A DNA stretch of 64,000 bases, from assembly GCF_002139915.1 (NCBI RefSeq), contig NZ_CP018788.1, positions 434,001 to 498,000 on the forward strand, given 5' to 3'. Of the stretch, positions 17,901 through 26,181 are shown in pieces. The notes beneath the pieces are model-generated. The model was not told the DNA's origin. It saw only the letters and a program-made list of their open reading frames with translations, and ran no database searches. Numbering within the stretch: the stretch's first letter is position 1; every line of letters starts with the position of its first letter. Both the position numbers and the translations under genes were made by a program. The DNA comes from Campylobacter devanensis. GTDB lineage: Bacteria; Campylobacterota; Campylobacteria; Campylobacterales; Campylobacteraceae.

Positions 17901-18545
17901 GGCTGGGCTTATGATATCGGATATGGCGGTTTGGATCATGTATTAGCAAGTGGTGAAAATGTCAATGTTTTAGTCCTTGATACAGAGGTTTATTCAAACA
18001 CAGGTGGCCAAAGTTCAAAATCTAGCCGAAGTGGCTCAGTAGCACAATTTAGCGCTAGTGGCAAAGCAGTCCAAAAGAAAGATCTAGGCCAAATTTCAAT
18101 GACTTATGGCAATATCTTTGTAGCCCAAATCAATCTAAACGCTAGTCAAGCAAATGTGATAAAAGCTATCACCGCAGCCGAAGAATATGATGGCCCAAGC
18201 CTTATAATAGCCTATTCTCCATGTATAGCTCATGGTATCAAAGGCGGCCTTACTATGTCAGGAGAGCAAGCGGAGTTAGCCACAGCTTGTGGATATTGGC
18301 CTACATATATCTATGATCCAAGCCTATTAGCTCAAGGCAAAAATCCGCTTAAAATCACATCCAAAGAGCCTAATTGGGATAGATATGAAGAGTTTTTATT
18401 AAATGAAGTTCGTTATAACTCGCTTAAAAAGATCAATCCTAGTCACGCAGATGAGCTATTTGCTAAAAACCTAAACGACGCTAAGCGACGATACAGACAA
18501 TTAAAACGCTTAGCCGCAGCTGATTATAGCGATGAGTTAAATTAA
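14994..18545 (+). CDS. nifJ: Pyruvate:flavodoxin/ferredoxin oxidoreductase, single chain
   Basis: 1183 residues, cytoplasmic. It converts pyruvate and CoA to acetyl-CoA and CO2 and reduces flavodoxin or ferredoxin; it is a central enzyme in Campylobacter, which lacks pyruvate dehydrogenase. Domain order is as in homodimeric enzymes: POR N-terminal domain from residue 1 (ITPSSPMADYVD), core domain II, gamma domain with the GYTRSHLRFG region, and a two-cluster ferredoxin domain with CIQCNQCAFVCP near residue 690 and CTGCELCAHECP near 748. The thiamine diphosphate domain starts at CPGCGETPY (about 816) and includes GGDGWAYDIGYGGLDH. All cysteines expected are present. It is monocistronic, with its own promoter and terminator. 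Confidence 0.97.
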   Translation: MSKIMKTMDGNEAAAYASYAFTEVAGIYPITPSSPMADYVDIWASEGKKNLFGMPVKVVEMQSEAGAAGTVHGSLQAGALTTTFTAAQGLLLKIPNMYKISGQMLPGVIHVAARSLAAQALSIFGDHQDIYACRQTGFAMLATGSVQEVMDLAGVAHLSAIKGRVPFLHFFDGFRTSHEIQKIEVMDYSVFDKLLDKEAVEEFRRTSMNPENPKIRGTAQNDDIYFQTRELTNKFYDAIPDIVADYMSEISKVTGRNYAPFVYYGAKDATRVIVAMGSVTQTLEEVVDYLNSKGEKVGVLKVHLYRPFSIKYMFDVMPKSVEKIAVLDRTKEPGSLGEPLYLDIKSAYYGKENAPIIVGGRYGLSSKDVDPAQMLAVYENLNSPTPKDGFTVGIVDDVSFTSLAVGDKISLSDEDCIECLFYGLGADGTVGANKNSIKIIGDKTDLYAQAYFAYDSKKSGGYTRSHLRFGKNPIRSTYLVSNPHFIACSVAAYLDIYDVVDGLRDGGTFLLNSIWDAQKTIEKIPNRVKRILAQKNANFYILNATKLAYEIGLGNRTNTIMQSAFFKLSGIIDYEEARKYMKEYAYKTYHKKGDKIVEMNYRAIDEGASELVKIDIDPSWVNLSDDIKEDKYKGSDFVENIAKPMNAARGDYLPVSAFVGYEDGSFESGTTEFEKRGVGVMVPKWIEENCIQCNQCAFVCPHAVIRPFLIDENEMANAPQGVKDRAINAKGKELTGLKYKIQVSPLDCTGCELCAHECPSKEKSLVMVPLNGEIEKGEQENADYLFKKVVYKDDLMNKQSVKGSGFAQPLFEFHGACPGCGETPYITLVTRLFGEQLMVANATGCSSIYGGSAPSSPYRKSNKTGNGVAWANSLFEDNAEFGMGMEIAMQTIRNRVENIMLNTKDKAPNAIAALYNDWLANKNDRIATQNIRDTLVPLLEANSNFEGAKELLSLKQYIAKKSQWIIGGDGWAYDIGYGGLDHVLASGENVNVLVLDTEVYSNTGGQSSKSSRSGSVAQFSASGKAVQKKDLGQISMTYGNIFVAQINLNASQANVIKAITAAEEYDGPSLIIAYSPCIAHGIKGGLTMSGEQAELATACGYWPTYIYDPSLLAQGKNPLKITSKEPNWDRYEEFLLNEVRYNSLKKINPSHADELFAKNLNDAKRRYRQLKRLAAADYSDELN

Positions 18546-18566
18546 TTTTATAATTTAATCACTAAG

Positions 18567-18606
18567 GCCTACTCATAATTTTTATGAGTAGGCAAATTTA
18601 TTTTTT
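18567..18606 (+). terminator. Intrinsic terminator of nifJ
   Basis: GCCTACTCATAA (18567-18578) and TTATGAGTAGGC (18582-18593) form a perfect 12-base stem with a TTT loop. AAATTTA and six T follow. Confidence 0.85.
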
Positions 18607-18855
18607 AACATTATAAACTAAAAACTATCAAATTCACTCTTATCCCATAGTCAACCCATTAACCTCCCCAAATCTCTAAAACCCACAAATTTAATTACAC
18701 CCCCATAATATTTAATATTTCATCCAATCCAATCTAAATTCCACTCTAAAAATTATAAAATCACTTAGCCTAAATCTACAATATATAATCTAAATTTTAT
18801 AAATTTCTCAAATTTATTAAAAAATTTGCAATATTTTCTTCAAATTTATCAAAAT
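18607..18855. other. G-depleted spacer upstream of flagellin
   Basis: This stretch of about 250 bases has hardly any G on the given strand (I count about three) while C is common, with runs such as CCCC and CCCCC. No open frame with coding character, RNA gene or repeat unit is visible. Part of it may be the far-upstream region of the flagellin promoter. Confidence 0.6.
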
Positions 18856-18865
18856 CCCCCCCCCC
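18856..18865 (+). repeat. C10 homopolymer tract beside the flagellin promoter
   Basis: Ten consecutive C residues, 5 bases upstream of the sigma28 -35 element. Poly-G/C tracts of this length are the usual slippage sites behind phase variation in Campylobacter. Here the tract is outside any gene, so length changes would alter promoter-flanking DNA and not a reading frame. Confidence 0.85.
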
Positions 18866-18870
18866 ATATA

Positions 18871-18897
18871 TAAACTTTTTAATATTTGGTTCGATAT
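18871..18897 (+). promoter_or_regulatory. Sigma28 (FliA) promoter of flagellin
   Basis: TAAACTTT (18871-18878), a 13-base spacer, then CGATAT (18892-18897) match the Campylobacter FliA-type promoter. The flagellin ATG lies 63 bases after the -10 box, with AAAGGAAAAG as ribosome binding site. The same spacing is seen in a second promoter at 36296-36322. Confidence 0.85.
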
Positions 18898-18960
18898 AAT
18901 AAAAACACACCCTAAATGGATTTAAGTTTTATAGGGAAATATTAACACAAAGGAAAAGTT

Positions 18961-20535
18961 ATGAGCTTTAGAATAAATACTAACATCGCAGCGATGAATG
19001 CTCACGCAAACTCACAAATCACAGATAGAGAGCTTACTAGCTCACTTGGTCGCCTAAGCTCAGGTCTTAGAATTCAAACAGCAGCTGATGATGCATCAGG
19101 TCTTGTTATTGCTGATTCACTAAAAAGCCAAGCTAGCTCTTTAGGTCAAGCTATATCTAATGGTAATGATGCAATTGGTATTGTTCAAACTGCAGATAAA
19201 GCTATGGATGAACAGATTAAAATACTTGATACTATTAAAACTAAAGCTATCCAAGCAGCACAAGATGGTCAAAATGCTGATTCTAGAAGAGCTCTTCAAA
19301 ATGATATTAGCAGACTTCTTGAAGAACTAGATATGATAGCTACTACTACAAGCTTTAATGGCCAACAACTACTAAATGGAAATTTTTCAAACAAAAACTT
19401 CCAAATTGGTGCTTATAGTAATGAAACAGCTAAAGTAAGCATAGGTGCTACAAACTCAAATACAATTGGACATACTAGGTTTGAGACTGTTTTTAATACT
19501 GTTGTATCTACTGTCTCTACTTTATCAGCTCAAACCCTAACAGTAAAACTTAGTGGTGTTGATGGATATCCTAACGGTTATGAATTTCAAGCAATTGCTG
19601 GTACAGTATTAGCAAAAGATGGCTATAAAGCTGTAGCTGATATGATGAATGGCGTTTCAGATAAAACTGGTGTAAAAGTTAAAGTTAATAATACTCAGAT
19701 TATGTCAGAAGCTGTTGGTGCTGGTACAATACAAGATTTAACAATTAATGGCGTAACAATCGGAAATATTACTGTAAAAGCTAATGATTCTGACAATGCT
19801 CTAATCGCTGCAATTAACGCTAAAAAAGATGAGACTGGAGTAGAAGCAAGTCTAGAAAATGGTCGCTTAGTTTTAGCTGCTAAAGATGGTAGAGCTATCA
19901 ATGTAGACACACATTCTGTTAATAGTTTTACAATAGCTGGAGGCGTGAAAGGTAATTTTTCAGAAAAAGGTATTACATATTTAGGTCAATTAACTTTCAT
20001 TCGCCAAGATGCTAGAGATATCAAAATAGGCCTACAAAATATGTCATTAATCGCTTCTCATGTATTTAGTGGCAATGCTGCAATATCTAATGCGGCTAAC
20101 GCTAGCAAGGCATATAATCAAACATCGGTAAATCTTAAATATATGAACTCTGGTACAATTAGTGCTACAATGGCTAAAGCAATGGGATTTTTTAATGGTA
20201 ACGCATCTAATGCCGGTCAAGAAGTAGACCAAGCCGGTGGCGTAAATACTTATGGTGGTGCTCAAGCTATGGTTGATGTAGCTGAAGCAGCTAGAAAAAC
20301 TCTAGACAAGCTAAGAGCTGACCTAGGTTCAGTACAAAACCAATTAGTAGCTACTATAAATAATATTACAGTTACTCAAGTAAATGTAAAATCAGCTGAA
20401 TCTCAAATAAGAGATGTAGACTTTGCTAGTGAGAGTGCAAACTTCTCTAAATTTAACATACTAGCCCAAAGCGGAAGCTACGCTATGAGCCAGGCAAATG
20501 CTGTACAACAAAATATATTAAGACTACTACAGTAG
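18961..20535 (+). CDS. flaA: Flagellin
   Basis: 524 residues, the main filament subunit, exported through the flagellar type III system. Conserved D0/D1 ends are present: SFRINTNIAAMNAH and LSSGLRIQTAADDASGL at the N-terminus, and the C-terminal QNILRLLQ end. The central D2/D3 region (about 170-400) is variable and Ser/Thr rich, a likely target for the surface glycosylation known in Campylobacter. It is monocistronic with a sigma28 promoter and its own terminator. The window shows only one flagellin, so the flaA label is by promoter class; a second copy could exist elsewhere. Confidence 0.95.
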   Translation: MSFRINTNIAAMNAHANSQITDRELTSSLGRLSSGLRIQTAADDASGLVIADSLKSQASSLGQAISNGNDAIGIVQTADKAMDEQIKILDTIKTKAIQAAQDGQNADSRRALQNDISRLLEELDMIATTTSFNGQQLLNGNFSNKNFQIGAYSNETAKVSIGATNSNTIGHTRFETVFNTVVSTVSTLSAQTLTVKLSGVDGYPNGYEFQAIAGTVLAKDGYKAVADMMNGVSDKTGVKVKVNNTQIMSEAVGAGTIQDLTINGVTIGNITVKANDSDNALIAAINAKKDETGVEASLENGRLVLAAKDGRAINVDTHSVNSFTIAGGVKGNFSEKGITYLGQLTFIRQDARDIKIGLQNMSLIASHVFSGNAAISNAANASKAYNQTSVNLKYMNSGTISATMAKAMGFFNGNASNAGQEVDQAGGVNTYGGAQAMVDVAEAARKTLDKLRADLGSVQNQLVATINNITVTQVNVKSAESQIRDVDFASESANFSKFNILAQSGSYAMSQANAVQQNILRLLQ

Positions 20536-20567
20536 CTTAAATTTAAATCTTTAATAGCTTAAATTTA

Positions 20568-20600
20568 CTCGCAATGCTTAGCCATTGCGAGGGTTTATTT
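20568..20600. terminator. Terminator between flagellin and DUF2920 (convergent)
   Basis: CTCGCAATG (20568-20576) and CATTGCGAG (20583-20591) form a perfect 9-base stem with a CTTAGC loop, followed by GGGTTTATTT on the plus strand. It lies between two convergent genes and may serve both. Confidence 0.7.
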
Positions 20601-20630
20601 AAACATAAAATCTAAATTTATTTTATTGCT

Positions 20631-21923
20631 TTATTTTTTCTTTTTGCACTCTAAGCTAACTTGGTTATCTTTTTGACTAAATTTATATGTATATTGGCTA
20701 GTTTCTAGCGTGATTACTGGCTCGCATTTTGGACGCTTGTTGGCTGCGATTTTATTTAAAATCCATTCGTAATTATTAGCTACAAGTAGTTTAATGCTCA
20801 TACCCATTCCGTGAGATAGATTTTTGATAAATTTACCATCAACTCTAGATTTATCGCTTACGATATCAAGAGTAGCATCAAAGCCATTGGCTTGTAATTG
20901 CTCATAAAATTTAATCTTTTCATCAATTGGTGCTACGCTATCACCTTTTACATGGTAGCATTTAAAAATCGGTTTTGGATAGTTGCTAAGTACTTTTAGA
21001 TGATTAGGTTCATTGACATCTCTAATCTCATATCTAGAGCGACTAAAGTAGTTTGGGCTTTGCGAATTTGATGTCCAAAATGTTTTATCTGAGATGCATA
21101 GGTGAAAGTTTTCATTATCTCTACTATCTCGCCTATATCTCATAAAATCAATCTCTTTACCAAATCCAATAGTACGGAATGTTCCTGGCTGGTAGTCTTT
21201 TTTATCAAATATTTCAGTGCTTAAATTCCAGCCGCAGTTATCCAAAACAGCATCTACAGCCCATGGGGCAAATTTAGCACAGAGATTAGCTATATATCCG
21301 CCATGGCTTGAGCCTACATAGATTGTAGCAAGCTGCCCATTTTGACAATTAGGATGAAGCTTAAATGGAGGATTGTTTTTAATATATAAAACTGAATTTA
21401 CCACATCAAGTGCAGCCATTAGACCAAAGTTTTGATACTCGCCATTTGGTGGAGTTAATGTCATATGCATAGGCATTTTAAAATCTCGTATAAGCTTGCC
21501 AGTTAATTTTTGCATTCCAATGAAAGCATATAGATGCTCATTGACAAAGTCCCAAATCTCTTCTGATTCCATTTTGGTTAGTTCTATATTATCTGGAATT
21601 GGATTGCCAATATTCTCAGCTACTGTTTTAAGGATTAACTCATCAATCTCATCAATGCTAAATTTAGCCACTGGTGGATTGCTTTTGACACCAAAATAAT
21701 TAACTGTAATTACAGCAGCATCAAGGTCTCTTGCTATGCTATGAGCTAGATTGTCTCTATAATAGGTGTCACCATCTTCGCCAAGACCTGGAATAACAGC
21801 TATAAGCGCTCTAATCTCTTTAGTGCTATCATAGGTGAGCTTAAACTCAAGCTTTGAGTTACGCTTTATATCTAGTTCAGCGTCGTTTATTCCATCTATT
21901 TGATAGTCAATTGTCTTTATCAT
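20631..21923 (-). CDS. DUF2920 family protein, alpha/beta hydrolase-like
   Basis: 430 residues. The segment YVGSSHGGYIANLCAKF has the nucleophile-elbow pattern G-x-S-x-G of alpha/beta hydrolases, and the GLGEDGDTYYRDNLAHSIAR segment fits an oxyanion-side loop. Size and general sequence match DUF2920, a Campylobacter family that often lies in flagellin-glycosylation gene clusters and is often phase-variable. Here no homopolymer tract is visible in the gene. Its start overlaps the ackA stop by 4 bases (ATGA), so it is translated with acetate metabolism genes, and it converges on flagellin. Substrate is unknown; de-esterification or acetyl transfer on glycans is a guess from context. Confidence 0.7.
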   Translation of the reverse strand: MIKTIDYQIDGINDAELDIKRNSKLEFKLTYDSTKEIRALIAVIPGLGEDGDTYYRDNLAHSIARDLDAAVITVNYFGVKSNPPVAKFSIDEIDELILKTVAENIGNPIPDNIELTKMESEEIWDFVNEHLYAFIGMQKLTGKLIRDFKMPMHMTLTPPNGEYQNFGLMAALDVVNSVLYIKNNPPFKLHPNCQNGQLATIYVGSSHGGYIANLCAKFAPWAVDAVLDNCGWNLSTEIFDKKDYQPGTFRTIGFGKEIDFMRYRRDSRDNENFHLCISDKTFWTSNSQSPNYFSRSRYEIRDVNEPNHLKVLSNYPKPIFKCYHVKGDSVAPIDEKIKFYEQLQANGFDATLDIVSDKSRVDGKFIKNLSHGMGMSIKLLVANNYEWILNKIAANKRPKCEPVITLETSQYTYKFSQKDNQVSLECKKKK

Positions 21924-23122
21924 TTATTGCCTTTATTTTTAATTATTCTTAGTGCATCTTGGGCGATGGCTAGCTCTTCGTCAGTTGGGACTATGGCTAT
22001 GCGGACTTTGGAGTCGATTTGGCTTATGCGTCGTGGTTCATCTTTTGACTCTTTATTTTTAATTTTATCAATTTTGATATCAAAAATCTCTAGACCTTCG
22101 CAAACTGCCTCTCTGATTCTAGCGTCATTTTCGCCAATTCCAGCAGTAAATATAATTGAATCGATTTTACCTAAAATTGCAATATACGCACCAATGAATT
22201 TTTTCACCTTTAGCACAAACATATCAAACGCAAGCTTAGCATTCTCATCTCCTGCATCCATCTTTTGTTCTATTATACGCATATCGTTGCTACCGCCGAT
22301 GGCTAATAGGCCAGATTTTTTATTCATTATATTATCAACTTCTTTAGCGCTTAAATTTGCATTTTCCATCAAAAATGGCATAATCGCTGGGTCTATGCTT
22401 CCGCAGCGTGTTCCCATCATTAGCCCTTCAAGCGGAGTTAACCCCATTGTAGTATCTATACATTTGCCATTTTTTATCGCTGCAATACTAGCACCATTTC
22501 CAAGATGTAGAGTGATACAGCTAAATTTATCATAATCAATATTTAAGATTTTAGCAGCTGCTTTAGAGACAAATTGATGAGATGTACCGTGAAAGCCATA
22601 TTTGCGAATTTTATATTTCTCATAAAATTCAATCGGCAAAGCATACATATATGAGCTTTTTGGCATAGTTTGGTGAAAGACTGTATCGAATACAGCGACA
22701 TTTGGGATATCTGGGCGAACTTTTAGCGTCTCTCTCATTCCAGCTAGGTGAGCAGGATTGTGAAGTGGAGCTAATGGTATAAGCTCTTCAATCTTTGCCA
22801 TTACACTCTCATCTATTAATACTGCATCACTAAAAACATCAGCACCTTGAACGACTCTGTGACCTACACCATCAATTTCATCTAAGCTATTTACTACTCC
22901 AGAATTAAATAGCAACTCATTCATAATATCTATACCTTGAGCGTGATTGGCTATGGGCCTAGATATCTCTTTGATACTTCCATGAGCGGTGGAGATTTTA
23001 GCAAAGGAGTTATCTGAGCCTATTTGTTCAATTAGTCCTTTGCACATTACGCTCTCATTTTTCATATCATAGAGTTTAAATTTAATAGAACTACTACCAG
23101 AGTTAATAACTAAAATTTTCAT
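21920..23122 (-). CDS. ackA: Acetate kinase
   Basis: 400 residues. The N-terminus ILVINSGSSSIKFKLYD, the RKYGFHGTSHQFVS segment and TLHLGNGASIAAI are ASKHA-fold and acetate-kinase signatures, with the catalytic arginine in VGHRVVQG. It makes ATP from acetyl phosphate, or the reverse. It directly follows pta (0-base spacing), the classic Pta-AckA acetate overflow and uptake pathway, and links downstream to the acetyl-CoA made by nifJ. Its last bases overlap the DUF2920 start. Confidence 0.97.
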   Translation of the reverse strand: MKILVINSGSSSIKFKLYDMKNESVMCKGLIEQIGSDNSFAKISTAHGSIKEISRPIANHAQGIDIMNELLFNSGVVNSLDEIDGVGHRVVQGADVFSDAVLIDESVMAKIEELIPLAPLHNPAHLAGMRETLKVRPDIPNVAVFDTVFHQTMPKSSYMYALPIEFYEKYKIRKYGFHGTSHQFVSKAAAKILNIDYDKFSCITLHLGNGASIAAIKNGKCIDTTMGLTPLEGLMMGTRCGSIDPAIMPFLMENANLSAKEVDNIMNKKSGLLAIGGSNDMRIIEQKMDAGDENAKLAFDMFVLKVKKFIGAYIAILGKIDSIIFTAGIGENDARIREAVCEGLEIFDIKIDKIKNKESKDEPRRISQIDSKVRIAIVPTDEELAIAQDALRIIKNKGNK

Positions 23123-24490
23123 CTACTCTCCCTGGATTGCGCTAATTAGTGCAGTATTTACGATATCTTCGACCAAGCAACCACGACTTAAATCGTTAAT
23201 TGGCTTATTTAATCCTTGCAATATTGGCCCAATAGCTAAAGCATTTGCTGTTCTTTGGACTGCTTTGTAGCAGATGTTTCCACAATTTAAATCTGGAAAG
23301 ATAAATACATTTGCATTTCCAGCAACTTTTGAATTTGGCAATTTCTTAGCTGCTACTACTGGGTCAATGGCTGCATCAAATTGGATTGGACCTTCTACAT
23401 CTAGGCTTGGGTCTAGCTCTTTTAAGATTTTAGTAGCCTCTATAATAGCATCAACGCTTGGGCCACTTCCACTATCTCCTGTAGAGTAGCTAAGCATAGC
23501 AACTTTAGGTTCAAAGCCAAACTCACGAGCTGTAGCAGCTGTAGCAATAGCAGCACCAGCTAGATCTTTTGGTGTAGGATTTGGCATAATAGCACAATCT
23601 GCATAGAAGTGAATTTGGCCATTAGCACACATAATAAAGCTACCACTAACGCTAGTAACGCCAGGTTTTGTTTTTATAAATTGCAAGGCTGGACGGATGG
23701 TTTGGGCTGTAGTTGTACTAGCGCCACTTACCATTGCGCTTGCTAGCCCTTTATATACAAGCATAGTGCCAAAATATGTTCTATCTTTGATTAGCTCTTT
23801 GGCTTTTTCTAGCTCCATACCTTTACTTTTACGAAGATCATAAAGAGTAGTAGCAAATTCTTCTAAAAGTTCGCTATTAGCTGGATTTATAATTTTAGCT
23901 TTGCTCAAATTTAGCCCTAATTCATTAGCTCTTTTATTGATATCATTCTCATCGCCAAGAAGAATTAAACTAATAGCACCGCTATTTAGCAGGATATCGC
24001 ACGCTTTAAGAACTCTATCATCATCGCTTTCTGGTAATACTACAGTTTTTAGCTTTTGGGCAGCTTTTTGATAGAGTAGGGTTTCAAATTTAAGAGGAGT
24101 TATATAGTTGCTTTGAGTATTTTTAATCTCATCAATGCTTTTTAATGATTTAAATCCAAGCAGCTTAGCTTTATAAGCAGTTTGATTGCTAAGCAAAAAT
24201 GGAGCATTTAGATTGCGAGCAAGCAATGAGTCAAGCAGTTCATCGCCAGATCCAATTATTATTATAAACTCAGCCTTAATGCTACTGAATTTATCCATTA
24301 CAGCTTTGATTAGTTCATTTTCTTTGCCTGAATTTAGTAGAGTGATTGCTTCATTAAGAGTGAAAACTTTAAATTCGCCATCATCGCTAATGGGTAAAAT
24401 CGTAACACCTTGGCTAAATTTAGAGCTTAAAACATCTCTAAATTTACCATTTTCATAGTCGCTTTTTAAGATATAAATCGATTTTAGCAT
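23123..24490 (-). CDS. pta: Phosphate acetyltransferase
   Basis: 455 residues. The C-terminal half (about 130-455) is the Pta catalytic domain: VVLPESDDDRVLKA, GASTTTAQTIRPALQ and MLSYSTGDSGSGPSVD near the active site, and VFIFPDLNCGN. The N-terminal 125 residues are a short region of the kind seen in epsilon-proteobacterial Pta, without the full DRTGG domain of the long form. It converts acetyl-CoA to acetyl phosphate. It is the first gene of the pta-ackA-DUF2920 operon; the 71-base gap to divergent flgH should hold both promoters. Confidence 0.95.
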   Translation of the reverse strand: MLKSIYILKSDYENGKFRDVLSSKFSQGVTILPISDDGEFKVFTLNEAITLLNSGKENELIKAVMDKFSSIKAEFIIIIGSGDELLDSLLARNLNAPFLLSNQTAYKAKLLGFKSLKSIDEIKNTQSNYITPLKFETLLYQKAAQKLKTVVLPESDDDRVLKACDILLNSGAISLILLGDENDINKRANELGLNLSKAKIINPANSELLEEFATTLYDLRKSKGMELEKAKELIKDRTYFGTMLVYKGLASAMVSGASTTTAQTIRPALQFIKTKPGVTSVSGSFIMCANGQIHFYADCAIMPNPTPKDLAGAAIATAATAREFGFEPKVAMLSYSTGDSGSGPSVDAIIEATKILKELDPSLDVEGPIQFDAAIDPVVAAKKLPNSKVAGNANVFIFPDLNCGNICYKAVQRTANALAIGPILQGLNKPINDLSRGCLVEDIVNTALISAIQGE

Positions 24491-24561
24491 TGTTTTATCC
24501 TATATTTGGTATTATTTTAACGAATTATTAGTATATTGTATCATAAAATTGAGAGTTATTT

Positions 24562-25275
24562 ATGAAAAAAGTTTCTTTTTTTACACTAATTTGCGTTGCA
24601 GGTATTGGGCTTGGCGGTTGTACAACTGGGGCTGATCCGCATATTTCAATGGCGCCACCAACATATGTAGAAGAGTTGCCAAGTCGTGTTCAAGGTAATG
24701 GAGTAGGAAATCCTGGGAGTTTATTTGGTAAGGGGGATAATCCGCTATTTTCTGATAGAAAAGCGATGAATGTCAATGATATCGTAACGGTTATAATCAG
24801 AGAAAATGCCAATCAAAGCTCACAGGCTGATCGCTCAACCTCTAAAGATAGCTTAACATCGCTAAAAGGTGGAACATTTACTACGCCTGAAGGCTCACCA
24901 TTAAAAGGACCACTAAATGATATTAATAAAATAGCTGGTATAGGATTTAGCGCTGGAAGTGGTAGTAGCTATTCAGGAGGGGGTTCAACTAGTAGGACTG
25001 AGGCATTTACTACTACGATTTCAGCCAGGATTATTAAGGTTTTAAGCAATGGTAATTACTTTATCGAAGGTAGTAAGGAAATTTTGCTAAATAATGAAAA
25101 ACAGATAATGCAAATTAGTGGAGTGATTCGTCCATACGATATTAGCCAGTATAATGAGATTGAATCTAGACATATATCTGATGCTAAAATATTATATAAA
25201 ACCGAAGGCGACCTTCAGCGTGCGACTGATAAACCATGGGGAACTCGTGTTTTAGAGACGATTTGGCCATTTTGA
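24562..25275 (+). CDS. flgH: Flagellar L-ring lipoprotein FlgH
   Basis: 237 residues. A lipoprotein signal peptide ends in the lipobox LGGC (lipidated Cys near residue 19). The mature part has NVNDIVTVIIRENANQSSQAD, a Gly/Ser-rich loop and VLSNGNYFIEGSKEILLNNE, all FlgH signatures, and it ends in WGTRVLETIWPF. It forms the outer-membrane bushing of the flagellar rod. It is monocistronic, divergent from pta. I see no convincing sigma54 GG-N10-GC element upstream. Confidence 0.95.
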   Translation: MKKVSFFTLICVAGIGLGGCTTGADPHISMAPPTYVEELPSRVQGNGVGNPGSLFGKGDNPLFSDRKAMNVNDIVTVIIRENANQSSQADRSTSKDSLTSLKGGTFTTPEGSPLKGPLNDINKIAGIGFSAGSGSSYSGGGSTSRTEAFTTTISARIIKVLSNGNYFIEGSKEILLNNEKQIMQISGVIRPYDISQYNEIESRHISDAKILYKTEGDLQRATDKPWGTRVLETIWPF

Positions 25276-25297
25276 TTTATTAATTTATTAAATTTAT

Positions 25298-25333
25298 AAT
25301 TGCTAGGGTAACAATTTAGTTACCTTAGCAATT
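25298..25333. terminator. Bidirectional hairpin between flgH and the YihY gene
   Basis: Bases 25298-25312 and 25319-25333 pair over 15 positions with a single G-T, around a 6-base loop. It lies between two convergent genes. T runs are weak on both sides, so efficiency is uncertain. Confidence 0.7.
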
Positions 25334-25389
25334 GAATTAACTAAATTTAGTATAAATAGCAGATAGATATCTATTATCTACAAATAGCT

Positions 25390-26181
25390 TTAAATTTGCT
25401 CTTTGCTTTTTTCAAGTACTGAGCAGAGTCTAACTCCATACAAAAATATAATCCACGATATATATATCCAAAGTATAAAAAATAGCAAAATAGAAAATGA
25501 GCCATATATGCTAGCGTAAGTTTTATTATAAAATGAGTATTGGATAAAGCCCCATTTTGATAGCGACCAAGCGAGCGAGCTAATAAATGAGCCAATAACT
25601 ATGCTTTTAAATGATAATTTTTTGTTGATACTAATTAGATATGTAATAGCAAAAATTGCCCAGATTATAATATGAGGAAATATAGCTAGAAAATTTATCG
25701 AACTGGTAAATTCACTGCTTTTTAGTGCGGTTTGGATGAAATTTGAAAGCCAAAATGATAAGCCAAGCCCTAAAGGCATAAGGGTAGTAAGTGTCCAGTA
25801 ATTACTAAGACTTTGCCAAAATCCTCTTTTTGGCACATTAGAAATTCGTGATATAACATGATCATATTCACTAAAAAACATCAAGCTAGTAAAAAATATA
25901 GCCACAACTCCCATCACTCCAAGTGAGCTAGAGTTGCTTAAAAATTGATCTAGATATTGGGTGATATTTTGACTTGGGAGCAAGTTTGAGTAGATAAATT
26001 CCTTTATTTTAGCATAATAATCAGCAAAATTTGGCATAGTAGTAAAAATACTAAGCGATACAAAAATAATAGGAATTATCGAAAGTAGTGTATGAAAGCT
26101 AAGACTAGAAGCAAAATGAAATATTTGCTTATCTCTTAGCTCTTTTATAATAATCTTAGCAATTTTTTTAGCTTCTTGCAT
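25390..26181 (-). CDS. YihY/BrkB family inner membrane protein
   Basis: 263 residues with about six membrane segments. LSFHTLLSIIPIIFVSLSIF near the N-terminus and SLAWSLSKWGFIQYS are hallmarks of the YihY (UPF0761) family, once wrongly called ribonuclease BN. Its function is not established. Its start overlaps the end of the GlcD-like gene by one base, an order (oxidase, then this gene) that I recall from C. jejuni. Confidence 0.88.
   Translation of the reverse strand: MQEAKKIAKIIIKELRDKQIFHFASSLSFHTLLSIIPIIFVSLSIFTTMPNFADYYAKIKEFIYSNLLPSQNITQYLDQFLSNSSSLGVMGVVAIFFTSLMFFSEYDHVISRISNVPKRGFWQSLSNYWTLTTLMPLGLGLSFWLSNFIQTALKSSEFTSSINFLAIFPHIIIWAIFAITYLISINKKLSFKSIVIGSFISSLAWSLSKWGFIQYSFYNKTYASIYGSFSILLFFILWIYISWIIFLYGVRLCSVLEKSKEQI

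Noticed and set aside
18607-18960. Possible CRISPR array or tandem repeats in the C-rich spacer
   Set aside because: No repeated unit could be found; the region is only biased in base composition.
24491-24561. Sigma54 promoter for flgH
   Set aside because: No GG-N10-GC with acceptable flanks is present in the 71-base gap, so I do not annotate one.
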